Shown here in pieces: positions 1-8,203 of a stretch of 43,469 nucleotides of DNA. Position 1 is the stretch's first letter. The number at the start of each line of letters is the position of its first letter. Where the stretch lies: positions 1-43,469 of the forward strand of contig NZ_MUMI01000328.1 of NCBI RefSeq assembly GCF_002155975.1, written 5' to 3'. This DNA comes from Amycolatopsis kentuckyensis (GTDB lineage Bacteria; Actinomycetota; Actinomycetes; Mycobacteriales; Pseudonocardiaceae). A model generated the notes under the pieces. It saw only the letters and a program-made list of their open reading frames with translations. It was not told where the DNA came from and ran no database searches. Both the position numbers and the translations under genes were made by a program.

Positions 1-60
1 GAACTCGCGAGTTCCGGGCCTGATCACGCGAGTTCCGGTCCCCATCACGCGAGTGACGAG
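1..60. repeat. 21-bp-period tandem repeat, three degenerate copies
   Basis: The core CGCGAGTTCCGG occurs at 6-17 and 27-38, and a third, diverged copy (ATCACGCGAGT) lies at 44-54, so the period is 21 bp. Positions 1-14 (GAACTCGCGAGTTC) form a perfect palindrome. The array sits just downstream of the regulator stop at 84 and continues off the window edge, so its full length is unknown. It may act as a terminator or be a dispersed repeat; nothing shows which. Confidence 0.6.
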
Positions 61-83
61 TTCGAGCACGGGCCGCGGGCTGG

Positions 84-821
84 TCAGGTGGCGAGGCCGA
101 GGTGGGTGGCGAGGGCTTGGGAGCCTTCCGGGGTGAGGCGGAGGGCTCGGTGGGCCGGGGAGCGGCGTGTCACCCAGCCCGCGTCGAGGAACCTGGTCGC
201 CAAGGCCGCGCCCAGCGCGCCCGCCAGGTGGTGCCGTTGCTCGCTCCAGTCCAGGCAGAACTTCAGCAGCGGACGACGTCCGGCCGCGGCCAGGTCCAGA
301 TCCACCCCCAGCGAACCGAACACCGCAGCGGCCGCAGGACCCAGCGTGTACGGGTGTTCGCGCAGCGGAGCCGAAATCCGATCCCCCGGACGCCGTCGCG
401 TGTCGGAAGCCCCGGCCAGGGCGCCCCGCAGGAGCAACGCCGACGTCACCGCCACCCCGAGCCGTCCGGCCAGGTGGTCGTAGCACGTCCGGGCCGTCCG
501 CAGCGCATCCGCCCGCGTCCCCTCGCGCAACGACGTCACCGTCTGTGACGGCGAACACCGCGCCAACGTCTCCAGCAGCTCCGCGGTGTCCGGGCCGGCC
601 AGCCGGTAGAACCGGTGCCGCCCCGACTTCTCCGCGACGACCAGCCCCGCCGACCGCAGCTTCGCCAGGTGCGCGCTGACGCCCTGTGCCGACAACCGCG
701 CCTCGGCGGCCAGCACCGACGCCGCCAGCGCCCGGCCGTCGGCGAGCGCGAGCAGCACCCGGACCCGCGCCGGGTCGGCGAACAGCGCGGCCGTGCGCGC
801 GATGTCGGCGTCGCCCTCCAC
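84..821 (-). CDS. ArsR-like winged-helix transcriptional regulator (paralogue of 7414-8106)
   Basis: This 245-residue cytoplasmic DNA-binding regulator has an ArsR-type winged helix at about residues 8-72 (ADPARVRVLLAL, then a recognition helix near VSAHLAKLRSAGLV). A longer C-terminal region follows, with the conserved blocks TCYDHLAG and CLDWSEQRHHLAGAL. Classical ArsR proteins are about 100-120 residues, so this is a two-part regulator. The Cys and His residues in the C-terminal blocks could serve in sensing, but this is inference. The start is a GTG at 821, 65 bp from the divergent MFS gene. A perfect inverted repeat (842-867) lies between the two, so the likely job is repression of the exporter and of itself. 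The ligand is unknown. It shares its architecture and C-terminal motifs with the protein at 7414-8106. Confidence 0.82.
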   Translation of the reverse strand: MEGDADIARTAALFADPARVRVLLALADGRALAASVLAAEARLSAQGVSAHLAKLRSAGLVVAEKSGRHRFYRLAGPDTAELLETLARCSPSQTVTSLREGTRADALRTARTCYDHLAGRLGVAVTSALLLRGALAGASDTRRRPGDRISAPLREHPYTLGPAAAAVFGSLGVDLDLAAAGRRPLLKFCLDWSEQRHHLAGALGAALATRFLDAGWVTRRSPAHRALRLTPEGSQALATHLGLAT

Positions 822-841
822 GTCACCCAGGATGCCCGCGC

Positions 842-867
842 GACACTTCCACCCAAACGGAAGTGTC
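842..867. promoter_or_regulatory. Operator-like inverted repeat between ArsR-like regulator and MFS gene
   Basis: GACACTTCC-N8-GGAAGTGTC has perfect 9-bp arms. It fills most of the 65-bp divergent gap and ends 20 bp before the MFS start. The CACTTYC half-site recurs in two inverted repeats upstream of the paralogous regulator at 7414, which suggests a shared binding specificity. Confidence 0.6.
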
Positions 868-886
868 CCCGCGGTCCACTGGGGGC

Positions 887-2191
887 ATGCTCCTGTTCAC
901 CATGTGCGCCGGGATGTTCCTGGTGCAGCTGGACGTCACGGTCGTCAACGTCGCCCTGCCCGCCATCGGCGCCGGCCTCCACGCCGGCCTCGCCGCGCAG
1001 CAGTGGGTGGTGGACGGCTACTCCGTCACCCTGGCCGCGTTCCTCCTCACCGGCGGCGCCCTCGGCGACGTTCAAGGCCACCGCCGGGTCGTCCTGACGG
1101 GCTTCGCGCTGTTCGGCACCGCGTCGGCCGCGTGCGGGCTCGCCACCTCCGCACCCCTGCTCGTCGCCGCCCGCGCCGGCCAGGGCCTGGGTGCGGCGTT
1201 GCTGCTGCCGGGCACCCTCGCCGTGATCACGAACGCCTACCCGGGACACGCCGAGCGAGCGCGGGCCCTCGGCATCTGGGCCGGGGTCTCGGCACTCGCC
1301 CTGGCCGCGGGCCCGGTGCTCGGCGGCGCCGTGGTGACCGCGGTGGGCTGGCAGCCGGTCTTCTGGCTCAACGTCCCCGTCGTGCCGGCGGCCGCGTTCG
1401 CGACGGCGCGGCTCGTCCCGCGCGGCGCGCGCGTGCCCGGACGGCGGATCGACGTCGCCGGCGTCGTCACGGCGGTGCCCGCCCTCGGCGCCGGCGTCTA
1501 CGCGGTCATCGACCGGAACGTCGTGGCCGGGATCGTGGCGGCCGGCGCACTCGCCGCCTTCGTGGCCGTGGAACGCCGCTCGCCCGATCCGATGCTGCCC
1601 CCGGACGTCGCCCGCCGGACGCTCGGCCCGAACTTCGTCGCGGCGGCGATGAACTTCACCGGCATCGGCGCGATCCTCGTCCTGACGCTCTACCTGCAGG
1701 GCGTGCGGCACGCGAGCCCGCTGCAAGCCGGCCTCGAGGTCCTGCCGCTGTTCGGCCCGCTCTCGCTCCTGGCTCCCGTCGCGGGCCGGCTCACCGGCCG
1801 CTTCGGCCCCCGCCCGCTCATGGTGACCGGCTTGGCCCTGGGCGCGCTCGGCATGCTGAACCTGCTGCTGCTCAACGAAACCAGCGGCTACCCGGCCCTG
1901 CTGCCGACCCTGCTCGGCCTCGGCATCGGGATGGGCCTGCTGACGACGGCGGTGGTGACGGCCGCGGTCGGCGGCATCCCGCCCGAGCGCGCCGGCGTGG
2001 CCAGCGGCGTCAACAACACCGCCCGCCAGGCCGGCGGCGCGCTCGGGGTGGCGGTGCTCGGCACCGCCGTGGCCGGCCCGTTCGTCACCGGCCTGCACGA
2101 GGTCGGCCTGATCGCGGGCACGCTCTGGCTGGTCGCGATCGGCGTGACCGTACGTGCCCCTCGTGACAACCCGGTTGCGCGGGCCGGTTAA
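887..2191 (+). CDS. MFS drug-efflux transporter (DHA2-like)
   Basis: This 434-residue integral membrane protein is predicted to be a proton-coupled exporter. It opens with a membrane helix containing DVTVVNVALPAIGAGL, a block typical of the DHA2 (EmrB/QacA-like) group. The motif A region is GGALGDVQGHRRVVL and a motif C-like stretch is WAGVSALALAAGPVLGG. About 12-14 hydrophobic segments follow. The open frame extends upstream to 686, but that extension is antisense to the regulator and crosses the inverted repeat. ATG 887, preceded by GGGGG, is therefore the likely start. The divergent ArsR-like regulator probably controls it. The substrate cannot be read from the sequence. Confidence 0.85.
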   Translation: MLLFTMCAGMFLVQLDVTVVNVALPAIGAGLHAGLAAQQWVVDGYSVTLAAFLLTGGALGDVQGHRRVVLTGFALFGTASAACGLATSAPLLVAARAGQGLGAALLLPGTLAVITNAYPGHAERARALGIWAGVSALALAAGPVLGGAVVTAVGWQPVFWLNVPVVPAAAFATARLVPRGARVPGRRIDVAGVVTAVPALGAGVYAVIDRNVVAGIVAAGALAAFVAVERRSPDPMLPPDVARRTLGPNFVAAAMNFTGIGAILVLTLYLQGVRHASPLQAGLEVLPLFGPLSLLAPVAGRLTGRFGPRPLMVTGLALGALGMLNLLLLNETSGYPALLPTLLGLGIGMGLLTTAVVTAAVGGIPPERAGVASGVNNTARQAGGALGVAVLGTAVAGPFVTGLHEVGLIAGTLWLVAIGVTVRAPRDNPVARAG

Positions 2192-2199
2192 CCTGGTAG

Positions 2200-2427
2200 G
2201 CAACACGGCGTCGATCCGGCCATCACCGGGGAGCCTCCGGAAGAACCGAGCGTCACGCTCTCAGTAGAACCGGACGGGTGCGGCCCGTGACAGCCGTTCA
2301 ACGAAGCGGCCTGTGAGAACAGGCAAGCGGGGTGGTACCGCGGAACACCGGAAGGTGTCTCGTCCCCGTGTGGGTGACCGGTGCGGGAGCCGGTCGTCCG
2401 TACGCGAGCGACGAACCGAGGAGCACC
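2200..2427 (+). ncRNA. ileS T-box riboswitch (translational type)
   Basis: The leader carries the T-box sequence GGTGGTACCGCG at 2331-2342. Its variable base is T, as expected for pairing with the A discriminator of tRNA-Ile. An ATC isoleucine specifier candidate lies at 2222-2224, in a context (ATCACCGGGGAGCC) like other actinobacterial ileS leaders. No terminator is seen. Instead GGTG (2354-2357) and CTCG (2359-2362) can pair with CGAG (2417-2420) and CACC (2424-2427), which brackets the Shine-Dalgarno GAGGAG at 2418-2423. Uncharged tRNA-Ile should favour the alternative helix and free the ribosome site. A possible promoter, TTGCGC (2175-2180)-N16-TAGGCA (2197-2202), overlaps the MFS stop. 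Confidence 0.88.
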
Positions 2428-2430
2428 CGG

Positions 2431-5400
2431 ATGTACCCCCAGGCCCAGCTTGGCGACGGCGCAGGAGTCCCGTCGCAGCCGTCGTTCCCCGCCCTGGAAA
2501 AGCAGGTCCTCGCCTACTGGGAGAGCGACCGGACGTTCCAGGCGACGATCGACGCGCGTCCCGCGGGCGAGAAGGGCGAAAACGAGTACGTCTTCTACGA
2601 CGGCCCGCCCTTCGCCAACGGCCTGCCGCACTACGGCCACCTCCTCACCGGGTACGTCAAGGACCTGGTGCCGCGGTACCAGACCATGAAGGGCCGCAAG
2701 GTCGAGCGCCGGTTCGGCTGGGACACCCACGGCCTGCCCGCCGAGCTCGAAGCCATGCGCCAGCTCGGCATCACCGAGACGTCCGAGATCGAAGAGATGG
2801 GCATCGCGAAGTTCAACGCGGCTTCGCAGGAGTCCGTCCTCCGCTACACCGACGAGTGGCGCGAGTACGTCACCCGCCAGGCCCGCTGGGTCGACTTCGA
2901 CAACGACTACAAGACCCTCGACGTCACCTACATGGAGTCGGTGCTCTGGGCCTTCAAACGCCTGTGGGACAAGGGACTCGTCTACGAGGGCTACCGCGTC
3001 CTGCCGTACTGCTGGCGCGACGCGACGCCGCTGTCCAACCACGAGCTGGGCATGGACTCCGACGTCTACCGCAACCGCCAGGACCCGGCCGTCACCGTCG
3101 GCTTCCGCCTGGAGGGCAACGACAACGAGCTCGACGGCGCCTACCTGCTCATCTGGACGACGACCCCGTGGACGCTGCCGTCGAACCTCGCCACGGCCGT
3201 GCACCCGGACGTGCAGTACGTCGTCGTCGAGAACGACGGCAAGCGGTTCCTGCTCGCCGAAGCGCGCGTTGCCGCGTACGCGCGTGAACTCGGCGAAGAG
3301 CCCACGGTCGTCGCGCACTACACCGGCACGGAGCTGCTCGGAACCCGTTACGCGCCACCGTTCCCGTACTTCACCGGCACCGAGAACGCCCACCAGGTGC
3401 TGGCCGCCGACTACGTCACCACCGACGACGGCACCGGGATCGTCCACATCGCACCCGCCTACGGTGCCGACGACAAGCTCGTCACCGACGCCGCCGGCAT
3501 CCCGCCGGTCACCCCGGTCGACGCGCACGGCAAGTTCGACGCGACCGTGCCGGACTACGAGGGCCAGCAGGTCTTCGACGCCAACCCGAACATCGTGCGG
3601 GACCTCAAGAACGGCACCGGTTCCGCGGCGCAGCAGGGCGCCGTGCTGCTGCGGCACGAGACCTACGACCACAGCTACCCGCACTGCTGGCGCTGCCGGA
3701 ACCCGCTGATCTACCGCGCGGTCTCCTCGTGGTTCGTCGCGGTGACGCAGTTCAAGGACCGGATGGTCGAGCTGAACCAGCAGATCACCTGGTACCCGGA
3801 GAACGTCAAGGACGGCCAGTTCGGGAAGTGGCTGGAGAACGCCATCGACTGGTCGATCTCCCGCAACCGGTACTTCGGCACGCCGATCCCGGTGTGGCAG
3901 TCCGACGACCCGGCGTACCCGCGCACCGACGTCTACGGCTCGCTCGACGAGCTCGAGGCGGACTTCGGCGTGCGGCTGGACAACCTGCACCGGCCCTACA
4001 TCGACGAGCTGACCCGGCCGAACCCGGACGACCCGACCGGGAAGTCCACCATGCGCCGCGTCCCGGACGTCCTCGACGTCTGGTTCGACTCGGGCTCGAT
4101 GCCCTACGCCCAGGTGCACTACCCGTTCGAGAACGCCGAGTGGTTCGAGCACCACTACCCGAGCGACTTCATCGTCGAGTACATCGGGCAGACCCGCGGC
4201 TGGTTCTACCTGCTGCACGTGCTCGCGACGGCGCTGTTCGACCGGCCGGCCTTCCGCACCTGCGTCTCGCACGGCATCGTGCTGGGCTCGGACGGCGCGA
4301 AGATGTCCAAGTCGCTGCGCAACTACCCGGACGTCAACGAGGTCTTCGAGCGCGACGGCTCCGACGCCATGCGCTGGTACCTGATGGCGAGCCCGATCCT
4401 GCGCGGCGGCAACCTCGTCGTCACCGACAAGGGCATCCGCGACGCCGTCCGCCAGGCCGTGCTGCCGCTGTGGAACTCGTACTACTTCCTCGCGCTGTAC
4501 GCGAACGCCGAGGGCGTGGAAGGCCAGTGGCGCACGGACTCGCCGAACGTGCTCGACCGGTACGTCCTGGCGAAGACGCACGAGCTGGTCACCGACGTCG
4601 AGTACGCGATGGACAACTACGACGTCGCGGGCGCGTGCCAGACCGTCCGGGACTTCCTCGAAGTCCTCACGAACTGGTACGTGCGCCGCTCGCGCGACCG
4701 CTTCTGGGCCGGCGACCAGGACGCGATCGACACGCTGCACACCGTGCTGGAGGTGACGTCGCGGGTCGCGGCGCCGCTGCTGCCGCTGACCACCGAGGTC
4801 GTCTGGCGCGGCCTCACCGGCGGCCGTTCGGTGCACCTGAGCGACTGGCCGAACGCGAACGACCTGCCCGCGGACGCGGCGCTGGTCACCGCGATGGACC
4901 GGGTGCGGCAGGTGGCGTCGTCGGCGCTGTCGCTGCGGAAGGCGAACAAGCTGCGCGTGCGGCTGCCGCTGTCGTCGCTGGTCGTCGCGGCCGAGGACGC
5001 CGAGACCCTGGGCGCCTTCGCCGACATCCTGCGCGACGAGGTGAACGTCAAGGCGGTCGAGCTGACCACCGACGTCGCCGCGCACGGCGGGTTCGAGGTC
5101 GCGGTGAACGCCCGCGCCGCCGGGCCGCGCCTGGGCAAGGACGTCCAGACGGTGATCAAGGCCGTCAAGGCGGGGGACTGGTCGTTCCAGGGCGGCGCCG
5201 TGGTCGCGGCCGGGATCGCGCTGCAGGAGGGCGAGTTCGAACGCCGGCTGGTCGCCAAGGGCAGCGGCGCGGCAGCGGAACTGCCCGGCGGGTCCGGGCT
5301 GGTCCTGATCGACACCGACGTGACGCCGGAGCTGGCGGCCGAGGGCCTGGTCCGCGACCTGGTCCGGGTCGTGCAGCAGGCGCGTCGCGACGCTGGGCTC

Positions 5401-5589
5401 GACGTCGCCGACCGGATCGCGCTGACCGTCGACGCGCCCGCCGACGTCGTGGAAGCGGCGCGGACGCACGAGGAGTTCCTCGCGTCCGAAACGCTTTCCA
5501 CGTCGGTGACCCACGGCCCGGCCGGCGAGGGCTTCGCCGGGACGGTCGGCGACGGCACGAAGGTGACCGTGGCGGTGGCGAAGGCCTGA
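2431..5589 (+). CDS. ileS: Isoleucyl-tRNA synthetase (long, type 2)
   Basis: This 1,052-residue cytoplasmic enzyme charges tRNA-Ile with isoleucine. The HIGH signature is HYGH at residues 67-70, inside [18 protein letters not shown] is exact at 624-628. The editing domain (CP1) lies between them, with [11 protein letters not shown] near residue 240, and the anticodon-binding domain with its C-terminal extension follows residue about 700. The length and the LPHYGH context match the eukaryote-like IleRS2 group, which is known for low mupirocin sensitivity; resistance here is inference. ATG 2431 is chosen because GAGGAG lies 7 nt upstream. An in-frame extension back to 2332 runs through the T-box and is not coding. 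Expression should follow tRNA-Ile charging. Confidence 0.97.
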   Translation: MYPQAQLGDGAGVPSQPSFPALEKQVLAYWESDRTFQATIDARPAGEKGENEYVFYDGPPFANGLPHYGHLLTGYVKDLVPRYQTMKGRKVERRFGWDTHGLPAELEAMRQLGITETSEIEEMGIAKFNAASQESVLRYTDEWREYVTRQARWVDFDNDYKTLDVTYMESVLWAFKRLWDKGLVYEGYRVLPYCWRDATPLSNHELGMDSDVYRNRQDPAVTVGFRLEGNDNELDGAYLLIWTTTPWTLPSNLATAVHPDVQYVVVENDGKRFLLAEARVAAYARELGEEPTVVAHYTGTELLGTRYAPPFPYFTGTENAHQVLAADYVTTDDGTGIVHIAPAYGADDKLVTDAAGIPPVTPVDAHGKFDATVPDYEGQQVFDANPNIVRDLKNGTGSAAQQGAVLLRHETYDHSYPHCWRCRNPLIYRAVSSWFVAVTQFKDRMVELNQQITWYPENVKDGQFGKWLENAIDWSISRNRYFGTPIPVWQSDDPAYPRTDVYGSLDELEADFGVRLDNLHRPYIDELTRPNPDDPTGKSTMRRVPDVLDVWFDSGSMPYAQVHYPFENAEWFEHHYPSDFIVEYIGQTRGWFYLLHVLATALFDRPAFRTCVSHGIVLGSDGAKMSKSLRNYPDVNEVFERDGSDAMRWYLMASPILRGGNLVVTDKGIRDAVRQAVLPLWNSYYFLALYANAEGVEGQWRTDSPNVLDRYVLAKTHELVTDVEYAMDNYDVAGACQTVRDFLEVLTNWYVRRSRDRFWAGDQDAIDTLHTVLEVTSRVAAPLLPLTTEVVWRGLTGGRSVHLSDWPNANDLPADAALVTAMDRVRQVASSALSLRKANKLRVRLPLSSLVVAAEDAETLGAFADILRDEVNVKAVELTTDVAAHGGFEVAVNARAAGPRLGKDVQTVIKAVKAGDWSFQGGAVVAAGIALQEGEFERRLVAKGSGAAAELPGGSGLVLIDTDVTPELAAEGLVRDLVRVVQQARRDAGLDVADRIALTVDAPADVVEAARTHEEFLASETLSTSVTHGPAGEGFAGTVGDGTKVTVAVAKA

Positions 5590-5612
5590 TTGTCAGGGGT
5601 GGCCGGTAGGGT
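5590..5612 (+). promoter_or_regulatory. Possible DNA-damage (RecA-NDp/PafBC-like) promoter of the PBP gene
   Basis: TTGTCAGGG-N8-TAGGGT starts immediately after the ileS stop. It matches the published actinobacterial RecA-NDp consensus TTGTCRGTG-N8-TAnnnT except at one base (G for T at the eighth position) and has the exact spacing. The TAGGGT box alone is a good -10 for the gene at 5664. Confidence 0.45.
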
Positions 5613-5625
5613 GCAGACTCGATCG

Positions 5626-5641
5626 GCCACCTTCGGGTGGC
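5626..5641 (+). terminator. Hairpin with TTCG tetraloop in the PBP leader / after ileS
   Basis: GCCACC-TTCG-GGTGGC is a perfect 6-bp stem with a stable UUCG loop. A competing 8-bp pairing joins GGTGGCCG (5599-5606) with CGGCCACC (5624-5631). It could attenuate read-through from ileS or shape the leader of the PBP mRNA. There is no T-tract. Confidence 0.4.
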
Positions 5642-5663
5642 TCCTTGGGGGAGGGGAACCGGG

Positions 5664-7289
5664 ATGAGGCCTGGCACGAGACGCGGCGTCCTGATCGGTG
5701 GCGCGCTGCTGGTCGTCGTGGTCGTGGTGGCCGCGTTCTTCCTGCTGAACAGCGGGAATTCGACACCGGAGGCCGCCGCCGGCGCGACCACCGTGGAGAG
5801 TCCGGGTGCGCTCGACCCGAACTCGGCGATCACCGAGTACCTGCAGGACCTTTCCGAGAACAACCCCGACGCGGCGGGCCGGCTGACCGACGACAACGCG
5901 GCCGCCGCGGTGGCGCTGCGGGCCACGCGGAACACGCTGAACCCGACGTCGGTGGCCGCCAAGCTGACCGTCCTGCAGCCGTCCCCGGCCGGGGCGAAGC
6001 GGACGGGCGGCACGTTCAGCATGGCGTGGACGCTGAAGCCGGGCCAGGTCTGGACCTACGACGTGCCGTTCGAGCTGGTGCAGAGCAGCGGGAAGTGGCT
6101 GGTGCACTGGGCGCCGTCGCTGGTGCACCCGAAGCTGGAGGCGGGCCAGCGGCTGGTGATCAGCACCGCCGCGCAGGACACCGTCGCGGTCGCCGACCGG
6201 GACGGCAAACCGCTGGTGATCAGCGGGTCCGGCGGCCCACGGATGGTGGATGGCAACCCGGCGCCGCTGCTGCGTTCGGCGCTGGTCGGGCAGGTCACCG
6301 CCGCGGCGGGCGCGGGCTTCGCCGTCGAACGCGTCGATGCCGGCGGCAAGAGCCTCGAGCGGCTGTACGGGAAGACGTCGGACGCCGAGGCGAAGCCGCT
6401 CGTGTCGAGCCTGAGCCTGACCGCACAGAACGCCGCCCAGGCCGCCGTCGACGGCTACCAGGGGTCGGCGATGCTCGTCGCCCTCGACACGGGTTCGGGG
6501 GACATGCTCGCCGTCGCGCAGAACGCCGCCGCCGGGAACTCGCCGAAGGCGCTCAACGGCCTGTACGAGCCGGGGTCGTCGTTCAAGATCGCCACGGCGG
6601 TGGCGGCGGTCCAGCAGAGCGGCCTCAACGCGACGTCGCCGGTCGACTGCCCGGGCGTCGCGACGATCGGCACGCGGACGGTCAAGAACGAGGGCTTCGA
6701 GCTGGGCGCGACGAACCTGCAGACGGCGTTCGCGCGCTCCTGCAACACGACGTTCGGCCAGCTCGCGCTCGGCCTGCCCGCGGACGGGTTGAAGAAGGCG
6801 GCCGACGAACTGGGCCTCAACGCCGACTACGACATCCCCGGGATCAAGACCGAGCTGGGGAAGGTCGAGCCCGCGGCGAGCAAGGACGAGCAGGTCGAGG
6901 ACGGGTTCGGCCAGGGCCGGATCCAGGCCAGCGCCCTCGGCGGCACGCTGATGGCGGCCACGGTCGCCACCGGCAAGGCGATCACGCCGAGGCTGTGGCA
7001 CGACCTGGAGACGACCGTGGTCAAGGGCTACTCGCCGCCGCCGTCCTCGGTGCTCGGTGAGGTGCGGAAGCTGATGCGCGCGGTGGTGACGAGCGGCACC
7101 GGCCGCGCGGCGGGGGCGGCCGGGAACGTCTTCGGCAAGACGGGCACGGCCCAGTTCGGCGACGGTTCGAACGCGACGGGCTGGTTCGTCGGCTACCGCG
7201 ACAAGATCGCCTTCGCGGTGGTCTTGGAGAACTCGAACGACTCGGGCCCGGCCGTCCAGCTGGCCGCCAAGTTCCTCAAGGCCCTCTGA
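5664..7289 (+). CDS. Class B penicillin-binding protein (MecA_N-type NTF2 domain plus transpeptidase)
   Basis: This 541-residue cell-wall enzyme is predicted to cross-link peptidoglycan (D,D-transpeptidase). Residues 8-28 form one membrane anchor, so the rest is outside the membrane. Residues about 45-155 resemble the NTF2-like MecA N-terminal domain. The transpeptidase motifs are all present: SSFK at 305-308 (nucleophile Ser305), SCN at 359-361 and KTG at 492-494. The layout resembles mycobacterial Rv2864c, although no lipobox is evident here. ATG 5664 has a GGGGGAGGGG-type ribosome site and is preferred to an in-frame GTG at 5637, which lies inside a hairpin. Just upstream is a possible DNA-damage promoter (5590-5612). 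Confidence 0.92.
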   Translation: MRPGTRRGVLIGGALLVVVVVVAAFFLLNSGNSTPEAAAGATTVESPGALDPNSAITEYLQDLSENNPDAAGRLTDDNAAAAVALRATRNTLNPTSVAAKLTVLQPSPAGAKRTGGTFSMAWTLKPGQVWTYDVPFELVQSSGKWLVHWAPSLVHPKLEAGQRLVISTAAQDTVAVADRDGKPLVISGSGGPRMVDGNPAPLLRSALVGQVTAAAGAGFAVERVDAGGKSLERLYGKTSDAEAKPLVSSLSLTAQNAAQAAVDGYQGSAMLVALDTGSGDMLAVAQNAAAGNSPKALNGLYEPGSSFKIATAVAAVQQSGLNATSPVDCPGVATIGTRTVKNEGFELGATNLQTAFARSCNTTFGQLALGLPADGLKKAADELGLNADYDIPGIKTELGKVEPAASKDEQVEDGFGQGRIQASALGGTLMAATVATGKAITPRLWHDLETTVVKGYSPPPSSVLGEVRKLMRAVVTSGTGRAAGAAGNVFGKTGTAQFGDGSNATGWFVGYRDKIAFAVVLENSNDSGPAVQLAAKFLKAL

Positions 7290-7304
7290 CCCCGCCCACG
7301 GGTA

Positions 7305-7321
7305 ACTTTCCCAGGGAAAGT
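7305..7321. promoter_or_regulatory. Inverted repeat ACTTTCCC-A-GGGAAAGT
   Basis: This 17-bp palindrome has perfect 8-bp arms and lies 16 bp past the PBP stop and about 90 bp ahead of the regulator at 7414. It shares the ACTTYCC half-site with the repeat at 842-867. It is probably a second operator for the regulator, or part of a terminator. Confidence 0.45.
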
Positions 7322-7341
7322 GCGGCTCAGGCCGGCCTCGA

Positions 7342-7368
7342 GCGGCACTTTCGTAGGAAAAGTGCCGC
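7342..7368. promoter_or_regulatory. Inverted repeat upstream of ArsR-like regulator
   Basis: GCGGCACTTT-N7-AAAGTGCCGC has perfect 10-bp arms. It ends 33 bp before the -10 box of the downstream regulator. The CACTTTC half-site matches the other two repeats. It could be an autoregulatory operator. A 10-bp GC-rich stem could also terminate the PBP transcript. Confidence 0.5.
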
Positions 7369-7413
7369 GTCGCTTCGGCCGTGGCCGACGGGTCGGGGCT
7401 CTAGCGTGGGGGC

Positions 7414-8106
7414 ATGGAGACGATCGCGCTGGCCGAGGTGGCCGCGGTGCTGGCCGACCCGAGCCGGGCCACCATGTGCCTCGTGCTGCTGGACGGGCGG
7501 GCCTGGACCGTCGGCGAGCTCGCGAAGGCCGCCGGGATCGCCCTGTCGACGGCCAGCGAGCACGTCACCCGGCTGGCCGGGGCCGGCTTCGTCGCCCGCG
7601 TCAAGCAGGGGCGGGCCAGCTACGTCCGGATCGCCGACCCGCGCGTCGCCGAGCTGATCGAGCACCTGGCCCAGCACGCCGAACACCGGCCCGTCACCAG
7701 CCTGAAGTCGTCGCTGCGGGCCCGGCGGCTCGGGTTCGCCCGCACCTGCTACGACCACCTCGCCGGCGAGCTCGGCGTCGCCCTCCGCGAAGGCATGCTC
7801 GCCACCGGCCTGGTCGACACCGCCGACGGCCTGGCGCTGACCCCGCGCGGCCGCGACGTGCTGGCGAACCTCGGCGTCCCCGTCGCCGCCGGGCGGCGGC
7901 CGCTGCTGCGTGACTGTCTGGATTGGACGGAGCGCCGCGACCACCTCGCCGGGGCCCTGCCCGCGGCGCTGCTCGACCGGGCGGTCGACGCCGGCTGGGT
8001 GGCCAGGGACGGCCACCGCGCGGTCAAGGTGCTGCCGGCGGCGGGGGAGCCGTTCGCCGCGCTCGGTGTCGATCTCGACGCGCTCGGTGGTGTCGCGGCG
8101 CCTTAA
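7414..8106 (+). CDS. ArsR-like winged-helix transcriptional regulator (paralogue of 84-821)
   Basis: This 230-residue DNA-binding protein has an ArsR-type winged helix at residues about 8-75 (LADPSRATMCLVLL, then LSTASEHVTRLAGAGFV). It has the same long C-terminal part as the protein at 84-821: TCYDHLAGELGVAL near residue 111 and GRRPLLRDCLDWTERRDHLAGAL near residue 163. TAGCGT at 7402-7407 lies six nt before the ATG and there is no clear ribosome site between, so the transcript is probably leaderless. Two inverted repeats lie upstream. Its target is unclear; it may control itself or the antiporter at 8204. Paralogy suggests an old duplication of a regulator that has kept a similar operator. 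Confidence 0.83.
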   Translation: METIALAEVAAVLADPSRATMCLVLLDGRAWTVGELAKAAGIALSTASEHVTRLAGAGFVARVKQGRASYVRIADPRVAELIEHLAQHAEHRPVTSLKSSLRARRLGFARTCYDHLAGELGVALREGMLATGLVDTADGLALTPRGRDVLANLGVPVAAGRRPLLRDCLDWTERRDHLAGALPAALLDRAVDAGWVARDGHRAVKVLPAAGEPFAALGVDLDALGGVAAP

Positions 8107-8203
8107 CACACCGGGTGTCCGGCGCCGGGCAGCGGTACACGAACGAGTTAACCCTCGCGCCTCACTATTCTGAGGGCCCCACGGCACTCGGGAGGAGGCG
8201 GGC

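Noticed and set aside
2332..2430. N-terminal extension of IleRS
   Set aside because: The stretch contains the T-box and anti-ribosome-site elements; ATG 2431 has GAGGAG at the right distance.
2188..5514. Minus-strand open frame of 1,108 codons opposite ileS
   Set aside because: It is antisense to a fully recognised IleRS; composition is typical of shadow frames.
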